Below the pieces are notes generated by a model, which saw only the letters and a list, made by a program, of their open reading frames with translations, was not told the origin of the DNA and did not search any database. Below, in pieces: positions 34,855 to 42,929 of a stretch of 64,000 bases of DNA. Origin of the DNA: Rikenellaceae bacterium (GTDB lineage Bacteria; Bacteroidota; Bacteroidia; Bacteroidales; Rikenellaceae); assembly GCA_015060065.1 (NCBI GenBank), contig SUZF01000009.1, positions 1 to 64,000 on the forward strand. Direction: 5' to 3'. The translations under genes and the position numbers were made by a program. How positions within the stretch are numbered: the first letter of the stretch is position 1; every line of letters starts with the position of its first letter.

Positions 34855-35236
34855 AACGCGCCTAAAAAGGTAATTTTGGTGTTATACGAGCCTGTGCGGA
34901 ACAGGGAAATACGCCAAGTATTCCCCTGCTCCGCCCAATCTCGCAAGCCTAAAAATTCCTCTTTTTATACGCGTTTTATGTTGCGCTGATATTAGTTGTG
35001 GCGCCTGCCTTGTCCGGGAAAATCCTCACATACGTCAGTATGCTCCGGTTTCCCGGTATGCGAGCAGTCTCAAAATAGCCTAATCATACAATTTACAGCA
35101 CGATTAAGGAGGAATTTTGAAGTGAGCCCAATCTCGCAAGCCTAAAAATTCCTCTTTTTATACGCGTTTTAATCTGCGCTGATATTAGTTGTGGTGCCTG
35201 CCTTGCCCGAAAGAACTTATATAGAGAATTGATAAT
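34855..35236. repeat. 382-base gap with an 88-bp imperfect direct repeat
   Basis: Copies at 34933-35021 and 35126-35213, exactly 193 bases apart, share GCCCAATCTCGCAAGCC, AAAAATTCCTCTTTTTATAC, GCGTTTTA and CTGATATTAGTTGTGG with a few substitutions. Between them lies GTATGCTCCGGTTTCCCGG-type sequence. No ORF of credible length and no recognised RNA. Confidence 0.75.
34896..34934 (+). terminator. Long hairpin downstream of trxA
   Basis: 17-bp stem with two mismatched or wobble positions (34896-34912 with 34918-34934), loop GCCAA. There is no T-run after it, so it may be an mRNA-stabilising or repeat-borne hairpin rather than a classical terminator. Confidence 0.5.
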
Positions 35237-35959
35237 ATGAGGAGTAGTCTAAAATATATTATTCTATTGGTTGCTGTGGCTATGTGCTTCTTGGATGCGA
35301 CTGCGCAGCAGTATGCTGCGATGGAGTGCTTCGGAGTGCGATACCGTCAGGCTTACTACCCTGCCGACTCATCGGCAAAGCCGGCTCTGGTTATCTACCT
35401 GCACGGAAGGAGTGGTAGAGGAGAGGATAATAACCGCCAGTTGGAAGCAGGGGGTGTGGAAGATATCTCGAACTTCCTGCAACGTAGCGGTATGACTGCA
35501 TATTTTGTTGTGCCACAGTGTCCGACAACTCATGAGTGGGTTGCCGGTAAAGAATTGCCCGGCTATCAAGATAAACTTATTGAATTGATTACATACTACT
35601 TAACCGAAAAGGATGTCGATACCAACAGGGTATATATATGTGGTGCATCGATGGGTGGTCGAGGTGTTTGGGAGTTGATTAGAACCTATCCGCACCTCTT
35701 TACAGCGGCATTTATCGCTTCGGCTCGTCCGGTATGTGATAATCCCACCGATTATTTACGAATCCCCATTTGCATTACGGTTGGGGAGCAGGAGCGTAGT
35801 GTTGATGATTTAAGATGGATGGCATCCAAAATCGAAAAGTCCGGCGGATGTATGGATTTTTCGATATTGTTCGGTTTGCGACATCCTGATGCTTGTGAGC
35901 AGGCATTTTCAGCCAAACGGCTAAAATGGCTCTTCTCGCACACCAAGGAGAGCAAGTAG
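35237..35959 (+). CDS. Secreted alpha/beta hydrolase (esterase/phospholipase-like)
   Basis: 240 residues with a signal peptide (1-23, ending ATAQQ). Oxyanion-type HGRSGRGED (about 56-64), nucleophile serine in CGASMGGRG (about 137-145), probable acid in TVGEQERSVDD and histidine in GLRHPDACE (about 215). It resembles the dienelactone-hydrolase/phospholipase-carboxylesterase group. An outer-membrane or periplasmic esterase is likely; substrate unknown. No clear promoter in the repeat-rich gap upstream. Confidence 0.8.
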   Translation: MRSSLKYIILLVAVAMCFLDATAQQYAAMECFGVRYRQAYYPADSSAKPALVIYLHGRSGRGEDNNRQLEAGGVEDISNFLQRSGMTAYFVVPQCPTTHEWVAGKELPGYQDKLIELITYYLTEKDVDTNRVYICGASMGGRGVWELIRTYPHLFTAAFIASARPVCDNPTDYLRIPICITVGEQERSVDDLRWMASKIEKSGGCMDFSILFGLRHPDACEQAFSAKRLKWLFSHTKESK

Positions 35960-35973
35960 GGTTAGCATCTTGC

Positions 35974-36022
35974 AAAAAAACAGAGCCCCCTCCGAAACTT
36001 TTATGTTCGGAGGGGACTTTGC
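35974..36022. terminator. Bidirectional terminator between the hydrolase and htpG
   Basis: CCCCTCCGAA (35987-35996) with TTCGGAGGGG (36006-36015), A7 on the left and T's on the right. Confidence 0.85.
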
Positions 36023-36037
36023 TTTCAATTATTTTGA

Positions 36038-38107
36038 TTATCTCTTCTCGCTCTCGATAAGCGAAATCGAGCGTTGGATAAAGTCTGTGAGGTTCTTGCC
36101 TTTGAGCAGACCATTCGAGAGCAGGGCAAGGTCGATAATCTGGCGTACCAAGGCGTTGTCGCGACCAATCTCGCGCAGACGCTCATTGCGCTCGTCGCGC
36201 AGTGTTACAACCTTCTTCGACAACTCCTCGCGCATCGTCTTCTCCTCGGAGGTCAAATCCTCCTCCTTCTTATCCTTTACAACCTCCTCGAAGCGACGCT
36301 CCTCGGCTACGGCTGCATCAATCTTTTTGGTTATGCTCTTCAACTTGTCGCCATAAGCACGCTCGACATCTCCCAGAATGTCGATAACTATCGGGTGGTT
36401 GCCATTCACGGCAATCGTGAAGTTGTCGGGCATCTGTCCATAGAATTGGCTCATTCCGCCACCGCTCATCTGCGACATCTCCTTCATACGACGCATAAAC
36501 TCGTTCTGCGTGATGACAATAGGTGCCTCTTCGGGCGACATCGCCTCGAATGAGATGTTGTACGTAATCTTCTCATCCTGCGGCATCTGACTCTCGAAGA
36601 CGGGGCGCATCAACTCCTGCTGCGACTCGCTGAGCGACATCTTTATCGAATCCTCCTTGCGGATGAGTTTCTCGATAACATCGCTATCTACGCGCACAAA
36701 GCGGGTCTGCTGATTCTTCGACTCATACCAATTGATGTAGTGGTTGTCGAGTTGCCCGTCTAAAACGAGTACATCATAACCCTTGCCCTTGGCCGCTTCG
36801 AGGAACGAGTGCTTCGATACGGGGTCATCGACATAGAGGAAAATCAGGTTTCCGTCTTTGTCGGTTTGGTTGCCCTTTACAAGGTCGGTGTACTCCTTGG
36901 CAGTAAAGTACTTGCCGTCGGTGTTCTTCCATAGCATAAACTCCTGTGCCTTCTCCGAGAACTTCTCATCGGTAAGTATTCCGTACTGAATAAAGACTTT
37001 CAGATTGTCCCACTTCTCCTCGTATTCGGGGCGGAGCGTTGTAAAGAGTTCATTCAGGCGGTCGGCAACCTTGCGGGTGATGTAACTCGAAATCTTCTTG
37101 ACATTCGAGTCGCTCTGCAAGTAACTGCGCGATACATTGAGCGGAATATCGGGCGAGTCGATAACTCCGTGCAGCAGTGTGAGATACTCCGGTACGATGC
37201 CATCGACTTGGTCGGTAACATATACCTGATTCGAGTAGAGTTGAATCTTATTCTTCTGAATCTCGAAGTTGTTGTGTATGCGCGGGAAGTAGAGAATACC
37301 CGTCAGGTTAAATGGATAGTCGATATTCAGATGAATGTAGAACAGAGGATCATCGCCAAGCGGATAGAGTTCGTGGTAGAACTCCTTGTACTGCTCCTCC
37401 GAGATGTCGTTGGGCTTGCGTGTCCAGAGCGGATTGGTGTCGTTGATGATGTTATCCTTGTCGGTATCTACATACTTGCCATCCTTCCACTCCTTGACCT
37501 TGCCAAAGGCAATCTCAATGGGTAGGAATCGACAGTACTTTTTGAGCAACTCCTCGACCTTCGACTGTTCGGCATATTCGAGGCAATCCTCGGCAATGTG
37601 GAGAACGATGGTTGTTCCGCGGTCGCGGCTCTCCTCCAACTCCTCCATCTCAAATTCGGGCGAGCCGTTGCAACTCCAATGCACCGCCTTCGCGCCCTCT
37701 TTCCACGATTGAGTGAATATCTCGACCTTGTCGGCAACCATAAACGACGAGTAGAATCCCAAGCCGAAGTGTCCGATAATGGTCTGATTTTTATACTTGT
37801 CGAGGAACTCCTCGGCACTCGAAAAGGCAATCTGGTTGATGTACTTATCGACCTCCTCGGCACTCATTCCGATACCGCGGTCGGTAATTGTCAGTGTTTT
37901 TGCATCCTTGTCCGCAGCAACGTGAATCGTGAGATTGCCGAGTTCGCCCTTTATCACTCCCGACGATGAGAGTGTGCGCAGTTTCTGCGTGGCATCGACA
38001 GCATTTGATACTAACTCGCGAAGGAAGATTTCGTGATCCGAGTAGAGGAATTTCTTGATTACGGGGAAGATGTTTTCGGTCGTAACCCCGATTTTTCCGT
38101 TTTTCAT
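36038..38107 (-). CDS. htpG: Chaperone HtpG (Hsp90)
   Basis: 689 residues. ATP-dependent cytosolic chaperone. GHKL ATPase domain with RELVSNAVDATQKLR (catalytic Glu, Asn), DRGIGMSAEEVDKYINQIAFSSAEEF and GHFGLGFYSSFMVA (lid), middle domain with PLDVSRSYLQ-type IPLNVSRSYLQSD, and a C-terminal dimerisation domain ending without MEEVD. The C-terminal part includes an extended charged linker (RFEEVVKDKKEEDLTSEEK), as in Bacteroidetes. Upstream is a set of ACTGACA inverted repeats. Confidence 0.95.
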   Translation of the reverse strand: MKNGKIGVTTENIFPVIKKFLYSDHEIFLRELVSNAVDATQKLRTLSSSGVIKGELGNLTIHVAADKDAKTLTITDRGIGMSAEEVDKYINQIAFSSAEEFLDKYKNQTIIGHFGLGFYSSFMVADKVEIFTQSWKEGAKAVHWSCNGSPEFEMEELEESRDRGTTIVLHIAEDCLEYAEQSKVEELLKKYCRFLPIEIAFGKVKEWKDGKYVDTDKDNIINDTNPLWTRKPNDISEEQYKEFYHELYPLGDDPLFYIHLNIDYPFNLTGILYFPRIHNNFEIQKNKIQLYSNQVYVTDQVDGIVPEYLTLLHGVIDSPDIPLNVSRSYLQSDSNVKKISSYITRKVADRLNELFTTLRPEYEEKWDNLKVFIQYGILTDEKFSEKAQEFMLWKNTDGKYFTAKEYTDLVKGNQTDKDGNLIFLYVDDPVSKHSFLEAAKGKGYDVLVLDGQLDNHYINWYESKNQQTRFVRVDSDVIEKLIRKEDSIKMSLSESQQELMRPVFESQMPQDEKITYNISFEAMSPEEAPIVITQNEFMRRMKEMSQMSGGGMSQFYGQMPDNFTIAVNGNHPIVIDILGDVERAYGDKLKSITKKIDAAVAEERRFEEVVKDKKEEDLTSEEKTMREELSKKVVTLRDERNERLREIGRDNALVRQIIDLALLSNGLLKGKNLTDFIQRSISLIESEKR

Positions 38108-38187
38108 ATATTTTCGTTTTTAATTGTTTGTTTGCGTTTTGCAGCGATACGGCAAAGTGTGTGCCACTACCCTTTTGCCCGCTATTT

Positions 38188-38220
38188 ACTGACATATTGT
38201 CAGTCGAAGTCACTGACAAT
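38188..38220. promoter_or_regulatory. Overlapping inverted repeats upstream of htpG
   Basis: ACTGACA-TAT-TGTCAGT (38188-38204) overlaps a second inverted repeat ATTGTCAGT / ACTGACAAT (38196-38204, 38212-38220). Three alternating copies of ACTGACA lie about 85-115 bases upstream of the htpG start, a suitable place for an operator; the sequence does not match CIRCE. Confidence 0.45.
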
Positions 38221-38235
38221 AAAAAAATCGGACAC

Positions 38236-38655
38236 CTATTTGTCCGATTCCAATCCGTTTTTGAGCAACAACTCGACAAACCACTGCGGAGCGCGACAGG
38301 GGCGCATTGTCGATTTATTGAGAAATCCCAGTGTCGTTAAGCCCGTGTTGAGCAACTCCCCCTTCGAGTTATAGACCTCGTATTCGGCAGTGAATCGCGC
38401 CATAGGCACCTCTTTGATGATTATACGCACGGTCAAAATATCATCGTAGCGAGCCGAGCGTTTGTAGTTGGATTCGACCCTTAAAATCGGCATCAACACA
38501 CCGCTCGCCTCCATATCGGCATACGACACTCCGAGGTGGCGCATAAATGCCGAGCGAGCCTCCTCGTAATATTTGATGTAATTCGAGTGGTGGACAATGC
38601 CCATCTGGTCGGTATCGACATACCAAACCCTTATCTCTGTGTCAAAAGTTATCAT
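38236..38655 (-). CDS. Acyl-CoA thioesterase, 4HBT family (YbgC/FadM-like)
   Basis: 139 residues, single hotdog fold. Active-site block YVDTDQMGIVHHSNYIKYYEEAR with the catalytic Asp at about 14-16 and HHSNY, typical of YbgC-type thioesterases that hydrolyse acyl-CoA or acyl-ACP. Start overlaps the ribF-like stop (ATGA), so it is translationally coupled to it; functional link unclear. Confidence 0.88.
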   Translation of the reverse strand: MITFDTEIRVWYVDTDQMGIVHHSNYIKYYEEARSAFMRHLGVSYADMEASGVLMPILRVESNYKRSARYDDILTVRIIIKEVPMARFTAEYEVYNSKGELLNTGLTTLGFLNKSTMRPCRAPQWFVELLLKNGLESDK

Positions 38656-39407
38656 ATTCCAAATTCTATTATAAGAGGCTCCGCGCTCTGCGTGTCATAC
38701 TCCGCCAAGCGAGCCTCTCCCTCTGCGGTTACAGTTAATAAACTCTTCTTCCCACCCACGCGCACGGAGTACTCCCCTGCCGGTGGCAACTGTTTATACT
38801 CTTTTTCGGGATGTTCGACTAAACCATTCGAGCCTACTCTGCCTACTATAATATATGGGTGTCCGAGCAGTCGAGCGGCTTGTGCCATATCTCCACGCGC
38901 GATGGTGCCACGTATGACGGTCGAACTAACCTTGTCGCTCTCGACGCGGTGCTGATTGACTCTTACGATATTTATACCTGCATTATTGTCGGTCAGGAAG
39001 TCGAAATCTCCCGCTTTGTTATGCCCAAAGTGATGGTTGTAGCCGACAACAAGATGCTTGATGCCGACCTTCTCGACGAGCAGGTCGTGCAGAAACTCTG
39101 CGGGCGAAAGACGACTGAAATCGGTCGTAAAGGGGATGATAATCACATTGTCGATACCCTCGGCTTCGAGTAGGTGCATCTTCTCCTCGGTGGATGAGAG
39201 CAGACGTAAGCCCTCTGCCTTGCCGAGCGTGATGCGCGGATGAGGGTCGAATGTGAGAACAATACTCTCGCCACCAACCTCCTCGGCAACGCTTCTCACG
39301 CGGTCAAGCAGAACGCGATGCCCGCAATGCACACCATCGAAGGAGCCGATTGTTGCTACTCCACATCGAAAAGCCGGCAGATTGTCAAACCCTCTGAAAA
39401 CCCTCAT
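38652..39407 (-). CDS. RibF-like FAD synthetase lacking a recognisable riboflavin kinase domain
   Basis: 251 residues, about 60 shorter than bifunctional RibF (around 310). The N-terminal adenylyltransferase domain is intact: ATIGSFDGVHCGHRVLLDRV (nucleotide-binding GxFDGxHxGH), LTFDPHPR, FLHDLLVEKVGIKHLVVGYNHHFG and SSTVIRGTIARGDM. After GRVGSNGLVEH the expected flavokinase signature (G-x-P-T-A-N) is missing; only about 55 poorly conserved residues follow. It may only make FAD from FMN, or be a dedicated nucleotidyltransferase, with riboflavin kinase supplied elsewhere. Seven bases after rex. Confidence 0.8.
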   Translation of the reverse strand: MRVFRGFDNLPAFRCGVATIGSFDGVHCGHRVLLDRVRSVAEEVGGESIVLTFDPHPRITLGKAEGLRLLSSTEEKMHLLEAEGIDNVIIIPFTTDFSRLSPAEFLHDLLVEKVGIKHLVVGYNHHFGHNKAGDFDFLTDNNAGINIVRVNQHRVESDKVSSTVIRGTIARGDMAQAARLLGHPYIIVGRVGSNGLVEHPEKEYKQLPPAGEYSVRVGGKKSLLTVTAEGEARLAEYDTQSAEPLIIEFGI

Positions 39408-39413
39408 CTTCGG

Positions 39414-40064
39414 TTAATTGTTGCTGTTCTCCTCGTTCTCCTTGACGAAATAGGCGACCTTTTCGAGGATGGTCGTGATGTCGTAGTTTTCGACCACAAT
39501 ACCCTGCGGGAAGTTGAGCGAGGCAGATGTGAAGTTCAGCACACCCTTGATGCCGGCATTGATAATCGGCACGACAAGTTGGGCTGCAACCTTCGTGGGA
39601 GCCGAAACAACTATAATGCTGATATCGTCATTGGCAACCACCTCCTCCAACTCGTCGAGATGATAGCATGGGATGTCGTCAATGATGGTGCCGACCTTCG
39701 CCGGGTCGATGTCGAATGCTGCTGTGATGCGCAGTTTCAGACCCTTGCTGTTGAAATATTTGGTTATCGCCTGACCGAGGTGACCCATACCGATAACACC
39801 GATTTTCATCGGCTCCTCGCTATCGAGGATATTGTTTATAAACTCGATAAGCACCTTCACGTCATAGCCCTTCTTTGTGTCGCTCGAAAACCCGATAAGC
39901 ATCAAGTCGCGACGTACCTGTACGGCTGTGATGCCGTGCATACCTGCCAGAATGTGCGAGAAGACGTGTGTGATGCCTTGACGATGACACATCAGCAACG
40001 TGCGTCGATACTCGCTCAAACGCTCGATGGTCTTCTCCGGAATGTTGTTTCTCAATGTTGCCAT
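39414..40064 (-). CDS. rex: Redox-sensing transcriptional repressor Rex
   Basis: 216 residues. N-terminal winged helix (about 10-75, RRTLLMCHRQGITHVFSHILA and QVRRDLMLIG) and a Rossmann domain with GVIGMGHLGQAI (about 88-99) that senses NADH/NAD+. Rex normally represses fermentation and respiration genes when NADH is low. Ten bases after the LysM protein and 7 before the ribF-like gene; linkage to an FAD-forming enzyme fits a redox theme, though this may be chance. Confidence 0.93.
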   Translation of the reverse strand: MATLRNNIPEKTIERLSEYRRTLLMCHRQGITHVFSHILAGMHGITAVQVRRDLMLIGFSSDTKKGYDVKVLIEFINNILDSEEPMKIGVIGMGHLGQAITKYFNSKGLKLRITAAFDIDPAKVGTIIDDIPCYHLDELEEVVANDDISIIVVSAPTKVAAQLVVPIINAGIKGVLNFTSASLNFPQGIVVENYDITTILEKVAYFVKENEENSNN

Positions 40065-40073
40065 TTGTGGTCG

Positions 40074-42074
40074 TTATTCGGTGGTTATCGTGTAGTTCTT
40101 GTGGTAGTTAATGCGTACCCACTCGCTATTTGTCTGCACGTCGGTTGTGGTACCGTCGGGCATCGTGTCGTAGCCTTGGAATAGGTAGGGGGTCATCAGC
40201 GGAGTGTAAGATTTGCCACACATCGCCTGCTTGAAATCCTCGTTGAACGCTCCATTGCCGAAGATTACTGCCACATCGTATCCTCGATAGGCAAAGAGTG
40301 TAGGCATCGAGCCAAACTCCGTGATAAATCGACGGTCAAACTCATAGACCTGCTCATTATCTCGACGTGCATGGTATGACGAGAGCATAACCACATTATC
40401 TTGGAAGAATATCGAGCGGTCGATATTGTTGTAACGATTCCATTTCGGGTTGCCCAACACCGTAAAGGGGGCTACATTGCGAGTCTTTGCCGTGAGTGAA
40501 ATGTTTGCCGAGGCGATGGCGGTCAAAATACGATCCACGTCAGTCTCGTTGTTTGCCAAGATGACAAACGTGTTGCGCCCCTCCTGTTTGAGCAGTGGCG
40601 ACATATCGCTCGGACTTATCGGTTCGTCGGGTACCTCCACGCCCTTCTCACGCAACTTTTGACGCTCCTTCTCGCGTGCTTCGATAATCGAGGGGTGCTC
40701 GTACTCGTACTTGTGGGTCGTGTAGGTGCGGCCTTTGAGTTGGGCGATGATTTCACGCTCAAATTCGGGGTCGATATTCTCGCTGTAAATCAGCGTTACG
40801 TTACGCTCCTCGGCAAAGAGGTCTTGAACCTTGTCGTACTTGTGCTTTGGCGACGGAGCCATCTGAAACAGCACGGGACTTCTCTGCGAGTTCAGCACCG
40901 ACAGAGGCGAAATGACGGGAGTGTTACGGCTCTCGGCATAAGCCAAAACCGCACCGAGTTGATTCTCATAGACCGGGCCGACAATCATATTAGGTCGGCT
41001 GATACCGAACTCATTCTCGACAATCGCTGTGGCACCTTCGGGCGTTGTGTCTGTGTCATAGAGTGCGAGTTCAACCTGATGACCGCCCTCTTTGACCTGC
41101 TCCAAACCGAGCAGAAAACCTCGGTAGAAATCCGTGAAGTTATTGTTTGACACACCATTACGAGTCATCGGTAGCATTAACGCTATTTTCAGCGTGTCGC
41201 TGTCGCGTAGGGGTGTGAATTGTGAAAGAGAGTCGATATGTGCGTGAAATCCACTATGGCTCATATCGGCTTGCACCGAGGAGACTTGCGCGTCGCTGTT
41301 AGCGTCTGCCAGCACATTAGTAGGCGCTGTCTGCCCTGCTGCCTGCATTGCAATATTGGCGTTTGTCTGCACCTCCTGCGTTGCCTCCTTCGCCTTATCT
41401 CCCGGAACTTTGATGAGCGCACCTGCCTTCAACCCCTCCGAGAGGTCGTTGAGCGAGCGCAGAGTCTGCTCGTCAATGCCGAAACGACGGCAGAGCGAGT
41501 AGAGAGTATCGCCCCCCTGAACGATGTAATAAGAGTGTCCGTCTGTGGTTACGGCATTGAGGTTGTCTTTGTACTCCTCCCACTCGTTCTTTACCTGCTT
41601 TTCGGGAGCCTGCCCCATCTCCGAGCGACGGATGTAGAGGCGTGTGCCGATGCTGATATGCGCAGGGTCGATGTCGGTGTTGTCTGCCAATATCGTGTCA
41701 ATAGAGACGGCATAGAGCCTCGAAATCGAGTAGAGCGTTTCGCCTGCGGCTACGGTGTGGTACTCAAAATCCCTCTTCTTGCGCTTCTTCTCCACCGTTT
41801 GAGATTGTGTCACGGGGATTTTGAGCGTCTGGTCGAGTTTTAACCCGTCGGCAGCCGAGGGGTTGTGCTTGGTAATATTCTCCAAATCGACCCCGTAAAT
41901 CTTCGACAGCGAATAGAGCGTATCGCCCGCCTTGACGGTATGAACGTAATACTTCGCACCGTTGATATAGACTATCGTGTGTGAACGCCCCGCACTCTCG
42001 GCTGCAACGCCACACAATGCTCCTGCGGTAAGCCAAATGCAGAGAAACGGTATATACAATCTCCTCATCTTCAT
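40074..42074 (-). CDS. LysM and PBP1-fold fusion protein
   Basis: 666 residues. Signal peptide (about 1-25), three LysM peptidoglycan-binding modules (about 38-84, YYVHTVKAGDTLYSLSKIYGV; about 103-150, YHTVAAGETLYSISRLYAV; about 172-220, YYIVQGGDTLYSLCRRFGI), a linker, then about 370 residues resembling type-1 periplasmic binding proteins (ALMLPMTRNGVSNNNFTDFYRGFLLG; GPVYENQLGAVLAYAES; AYRGYDVAVIFG). It is probably tethered to the cell wall with a ligand-binding domain. Ligand unknown. Family is common in Bacteroidetes. Confidence 0.85.
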   Translation of the reverse strand: MKMRRLYIPFLCIWLTAGALCGVAAESAGRSHTIVYINGAKYYVHTVKAGDTLYSLSKIYGVDLENITKHNPSAADGLKLDQTLKIPVTQSQTVEKKRKKRDFEYHTVAAGETLYSISRLYAVSIDTILADNTDIDPAHISIGTRLYIRRSEMGQAPEKQVKNEWEEYKDNLNAVTTDGHSYYIVQGGDTLYSLCRRFGIDEQTLRSLNDLSEGLKAGALIKVPGDKAKEATQEVQTNANIAMQAAGQTAPTNVLADANSDAQVSSVQADMSHSGFHAHIDSLSQFTPLRDSDTLKIALMLPMTRNGVSNNNFTDFYRGFLLGLEQVKEGGHQVELALYDTDTTPEGATAIVENEFGISRPNMIVGPVYENQLGAVLAYAESRNTPVISPLSVLNSQRSPVLFQMAPSPKHKYDKVQDLFAEERNVTLIYSENIDPEFEREIIAQLKGRTYTTHKYEYEHPSIIEAREKERQKLREKGVEVPDEPISPSDMSPLLKQEGRNTFVILANNETDVDRILTAIASANISLTAKTRNVAPFTVLGNPKWNRYNNIDRSIFFQDNVVMLSSYHARRDNEQVYEFDRRFITEFGSMPTLFAYRGYDVAVIFGNGAFNEDFKQAMCGKSYTPLMTPYLFQGYDTMPDGTTTDVQTNSEWVRINYHKNYTITTE

Positions 42075-42145
42075 CCTTCTGATTTACAATTTCGAGAGGA
42101 GAATCACGAAGATTCTCCCCTCCTATGTAGTAATTGCCGAATATG

Positions 42146-42916
42146 CTACTTGCTGTTCTTGGTGCGAAGACGAATCTCGGAAAAAACCTTCTTGGTATAT
42201 GCCGGAAAATCGCCATCCATTAGCCAATTGTAGTACCCCGGCTCCTTCTCGAAGACCACATGCACAGGCACGTTCTTGTGCTTGCCGAAGAGGAAAATCT
42301 CCTCGCCCTTATCGTTGTAGCCTATGCGGCCGGCATAATCCGCGGTCTCTCCCCTTGACGAGAACTTCGCCAACGCCTCGATGTCGTTTTCGAGGATGTT
42401 GTAGCGGTCAAGTTGGGCTTTCAGTACCTCGTAGGTCGCCAACGTGTCCGCCTCGGCAGAGTGTGCCTCGGTCAAATCCTTGTCGCAGTAGAATCGGTAT
42501 GCTGCAACCAATGTGCGCTCCTCCATCTTGTGAAAGATGTTCTGCACATCGATAAACTTGCGGCTTTTGAAATCTACATCGACCCCTGCCCTCATAAACT
42601 CCTCGACCAGCATCGGCAAGTCGAAGCGGTTGGAGTTGAAGCCTCCGAAGTCGCATCCCATCATAAACTGGTAGAGCGACTTGGCGATTTGCTTGAAGGT
42701 CGGGCAATCCTTCACATCCTCGTCGGTAATGTGATGAATTGCTGTCGCTTCGGCAGGAATCGGCATCTCCGGGTTGATTCTGCGAGTTTTGATTATCTCC
42801 TCGCCATCGGGCATAACCTTGACGAGCGAAATTTCGACAATACGGTCTTTTGATGTATTGACGCCCGTGGTTTCGAGGTCGAAGAAGATAATCGGTCGTT
42901 TGAGATTGAGTTTCAT
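42146..42916 (-). CDS. DEDDh 3'-5' exonuclease, DnaQ-like
   Basis: 256 residues. Exonuclease core with IFFDLETTG (about 10-18, DxE), GFNSNRFDLPML (second Asp) and EAHSAEADTLAT (His and last Asp of DEDDh). Beyond about residue 180 comes a C-terminal part with GKHKNVPVHVVFEKEPGYYNWLMDGDFP, seen in other bacterial PolC/DnaQ-like stand-alone exonucleases. Lies 13 bases after dnaN, so possibly a proofreading or repair exonuclease expressed with the clamp. Confidence 0.88.
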   Translation of the reverse strand: MKLNLKRPIIFFDLETTGVNTSKDRIVEISLVKVMPDGEEIIKTRRINPEMPIPAEATAIHHITDEDVKDCPTFKQIAKSLYQFMMGCDFGGFNSNRFDLPMLVEEFMRAGVDVDFKSRKFIDVQNIFHKMEERTLVAAYRFYCDKDLTEAHSAEADTLATYEVLKAQLDRYNILENDIEALAKFSSRGETADYAGRIGYNDKGEEIFLFGKHKNVPVHVVFEKEPGYYNWLMDGDFPAYTKKVFSEIRLRTKNSK

Positions 42917-42929
42917 TCGATTACTCGTT

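Noticed and set aside
36038..38107. Several long frames antisense to htpG and to other genes (for example in hisS, dnaE and the subtilase)
   Set aside because: They mirror the codon bias of the coding strand and show no recognisable protein families.
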